Origin: an uncultured Planctomyces sp.
Lineage (GTDB): Bacteria; Planctomycetota; Planctomycetia; Planctomycetales; Planctomycetaceae
Direction of reading: 5' to 3'
DNA length: 51,849 nucleotides
NCBI GenBank assembly: GCA_937904325.1
Contig: CALGTK010000199.1
Span: 1 to 51,849 of the forward strand
Shown here one piece after another: positions 50,918-51,849 of the stretch; positions within the stretch are counted from its first letter, which is position 1, and each line of letters starts with the position of its first letter. Below the pieces are notes generated by a model. It ran no database searches. It was not told where the DNA came from and saw only the letters and a list, made by a program, of their open reading frames with translations. Both the position numbers and the translations under genes were made by a program.

Positions 50918-51849
50918 TTCGGAAGGCTTATCAGAATTACCCTCTGATAAGCCTTTTTTCGTAGGTTTCGTGGGGTTTCTGTGACTATCCCTGCTCGTAT
51001 TCCGTGACGTGGCTTCAGCCGTCAAAATGACAGGAAGTGACTCAGATAGCCCTGGAAGGGCACCAGTAAGGGGAAGCACAGGGGGAAGCGCGCCAGCGGT
51101 ACCTGTTGCACGCATTGCTTCGGATGGCTTTTCCGGTGGCCGATCAGGTGAAAATCTCGGAAGCTGATCCAACGCGCCGCTGACGTTCAACAACTTCGCA
51201 TCCGTGTAGGTTTCCATTGTCAGTCGGATGTCCGAGTGCCTCAGGATTTCCTGGGCGGTTCGCGGTGCGACACCGGACTTGTTGAGCATCGTAGCCAGCG
51301 TCATTCGCATGCCATGCAAGTCAACTGTTCTGTTCCGATGATCTTTCTTTGATATACCTGCCACCGCCAGGTCGCTGTTGAATGCTCGCAACAGACTTGT
51401 TGGGACGAAGAACAGCGGTTGTTGCATGAACGCTTCAGGTTCGCCGGTGAATTTTTCTCGTTTGTCTTCAATCCATTTTCGCAACTCAACAACCAGGTCT
51501 GCCCGAAGTGGGACCTCTTTGCCTTTGCCATTCTTTTCATCGCCTGCTTCCAGAACCACGAACGGTGTCGGAGCATCGAGTTCGAGCCAGCCAATCCTGA
51601 GTGATGCAAGTTCGCCACACCGTAGTCCAGTGAGCACCAGCATACGGTGGATCAAGGCACGCTCACGGCCTCGCTGGTCGAGTTTCGCGGCAAACTGCGG
51701 ATTGCGAGCCAGTCGCTGACGTGCATTGGCAACCGTGGCTTCCAGTGTGTCGTACGTGATTGGTGCTTTCTTCCAGTTTGACCGTTTCGAGCCGTCGTTG
51801 GTTTCAGGGCGGACAGTCACGCGTCCGTACTCTGCCAGCGGTCTCAAGC
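50855..51849 (-). CDS. Tyrosine recombinase (integrase), 5' end outside the window
   Basis: The frame is open to the right edge, so the N-terminal DNA-binding domain is missing. The visible catalytic domain has all expected residues in the visible numbering: R76 (TGLRCGEL), Lys at about 108-110 (GKGKEVPL), H178-xx-R181 (LHGMRMTLATML), H204 (ILRHSDI) and nucleophile Y214 (METYTD). A Pro/Ser-rich tail of more than 100 residues follows the tyrosine. Its last part is encoded by the tRNA terminator and by antisense tRNA-Pro sequence (RQDLNLRPL), with the stop at 50855-50857 inside the tRNA. It should integrate and excise the element at this tRNA. The functional protein may end earlier in the excised form, where a different sequence follows. 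Confidence 0.92.
   Translation of the reverse strand, partial: LRPLAEYGRVTVRPETNDGSKRSNWKKAPITYDTLEATVANARQRLARNPQFAAKLDQRGRERALIHRMLVLTGLRCGELASLRIGWLELDAPTPFVVLEAGDEKNGKGKEVPLRADLVVELRKWIEDKREKFTGEPEAFMQQPLFFVPTSLLRAFNSDLAVAGISKKDHRNRTVDLHGMRMTLATMLNKSGVAPRTAQEILRHSDIRLTMETYTDAKLLNVSGALDQLPRFSPDRPPEKPSEAMRATGTAGALPPVLPLTGALPGLSESLPVILTAEATSRNTSRDSHRNPTKPTKKGLSEGNSDKPSESGRQDLNLRPLHPQCSALPS
50923..50955 (+). terminator. Rho-independent terminator of tRNA-Pro
   Basis: A perfect 13-bp stem, AAGGCTTATCAGA (50923-50935) with TCTGATAAGCCTT (50943-50955), a 7-nt loop and a run of six T at 50954-50959, five nt after the tRNA. On the minus strand it lies inside the integrase reading frame. Confidence 0.9.

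Larger units (their letters stand above)
50844..51849. mobile_element. Left end of a tRNA-Pro-integrated genetic element
   Basis: A tyrosine integrase gene directed toward and running into a tRNA gene is the classical layout of an integrated island, ICE or prophage. The attachment core should lie in the 3' half of tRNA-Pro (about 50877-50917). The rest of the element and the distal repeat lie to the right of the window, so its size and cargo are unknown. Confidence 0.75.

Noticed and set aside
1-51849. CRISPR array or known anti-phage system
   Set aside because: No regularly spaced direct repeats with unique spacers and no Cas, restriction or abortive-infection genes were recognised; the tandem repeats seen are within genes or two-copy slippage duplications.

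Overview
The window reads as chromosome of a member of the Planctomycetota, probably order Planctomycetales. The main reasons are the pairing of haem-binding PSCyt1/DUF1549/DUF1553 proteins with Tat-exported DUF1501 proteins, several sulfatases, FGE/WD40 lipoproteins and a DUF1080-sugar dehydrogenase fusion. These families are typical of planctomycetes, but species and genus cannot be fixed by reading alone.

Layout. 0-12 kb: an interrupted WD40/formylglycine-generating-enzyme-like lipoprotein gene (5' truncated by an in-frame TGA, running off the left edge), a Tat-exported metallophosphoesterase, a lone DUF1501 gene divergent from a sulfatase, and a PSCyt1/DUF1549/DUF1553-DUF1501 operon. 10.7-20.6 kb: a sugar and sugar-acid cluster with a ROK regulator, a bestrophin-type channel, a secreted DUF1080/PQQ-type sugar dehydrogenase fusion, three enolase-superfamily enzymes (galactonate-dehydratase-like, an atypical one, and mannonate-dehydratase-like) and an MFS sugar-acid carrier. 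20.6-32.4 kb: mostly housekeeping and signalling, namely a zinc-ribbon membrane protein, an XdhC-type molybdoenzyme maturation factor, an HD-PAS-GGDEF signalling protein, miaB, a 70-residue membrane protein, efp divergent from epmB, a YVTN-propeller/dihaem cytochrome and a PaaK-like ligase. 32.5-35.5 kb: a tungstate ABC transporter (tupABC) with a CysZ/EI24-type membrane protein 8 bp downstream. 35.5-38.1 kb: a gene-poor stretch around one isocitrate/isopropylmalate-dehydrogenase-family gene, with a decayed MFS gene. 38.1-49.9 kb: a sulfatase and two further PSCyt1-DUF1501 operons facing each other across an NAD-dependent epimerase/dehydratase. 50-51.8 kb: a decayed gene, tRNA-Pro(GGG) with a strong terminator, and a tyrosine integrase whose 3' end is encoded by the antisense strand of the tRNA. 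The last marks the left end of an integrated element that continues out of the window.

How the genes may work together (inference). Three cytochrome-DUF1501 pairs, two sulfatases and an FGE-like protein suggest periplasmic or surface processing of sulfated polymers. The 10.7-20.6 kb cluster could oxidise a sugar outside the cytoplasm to a lactone or acid, import the acid by the MFS carrier, and dehydrate it to 2-keto-3-deoxy acids under ROK control. A palindrome upstream of the ROK gene and an imperfect copy upstream of the dehydrogenase gene are candidate operators.
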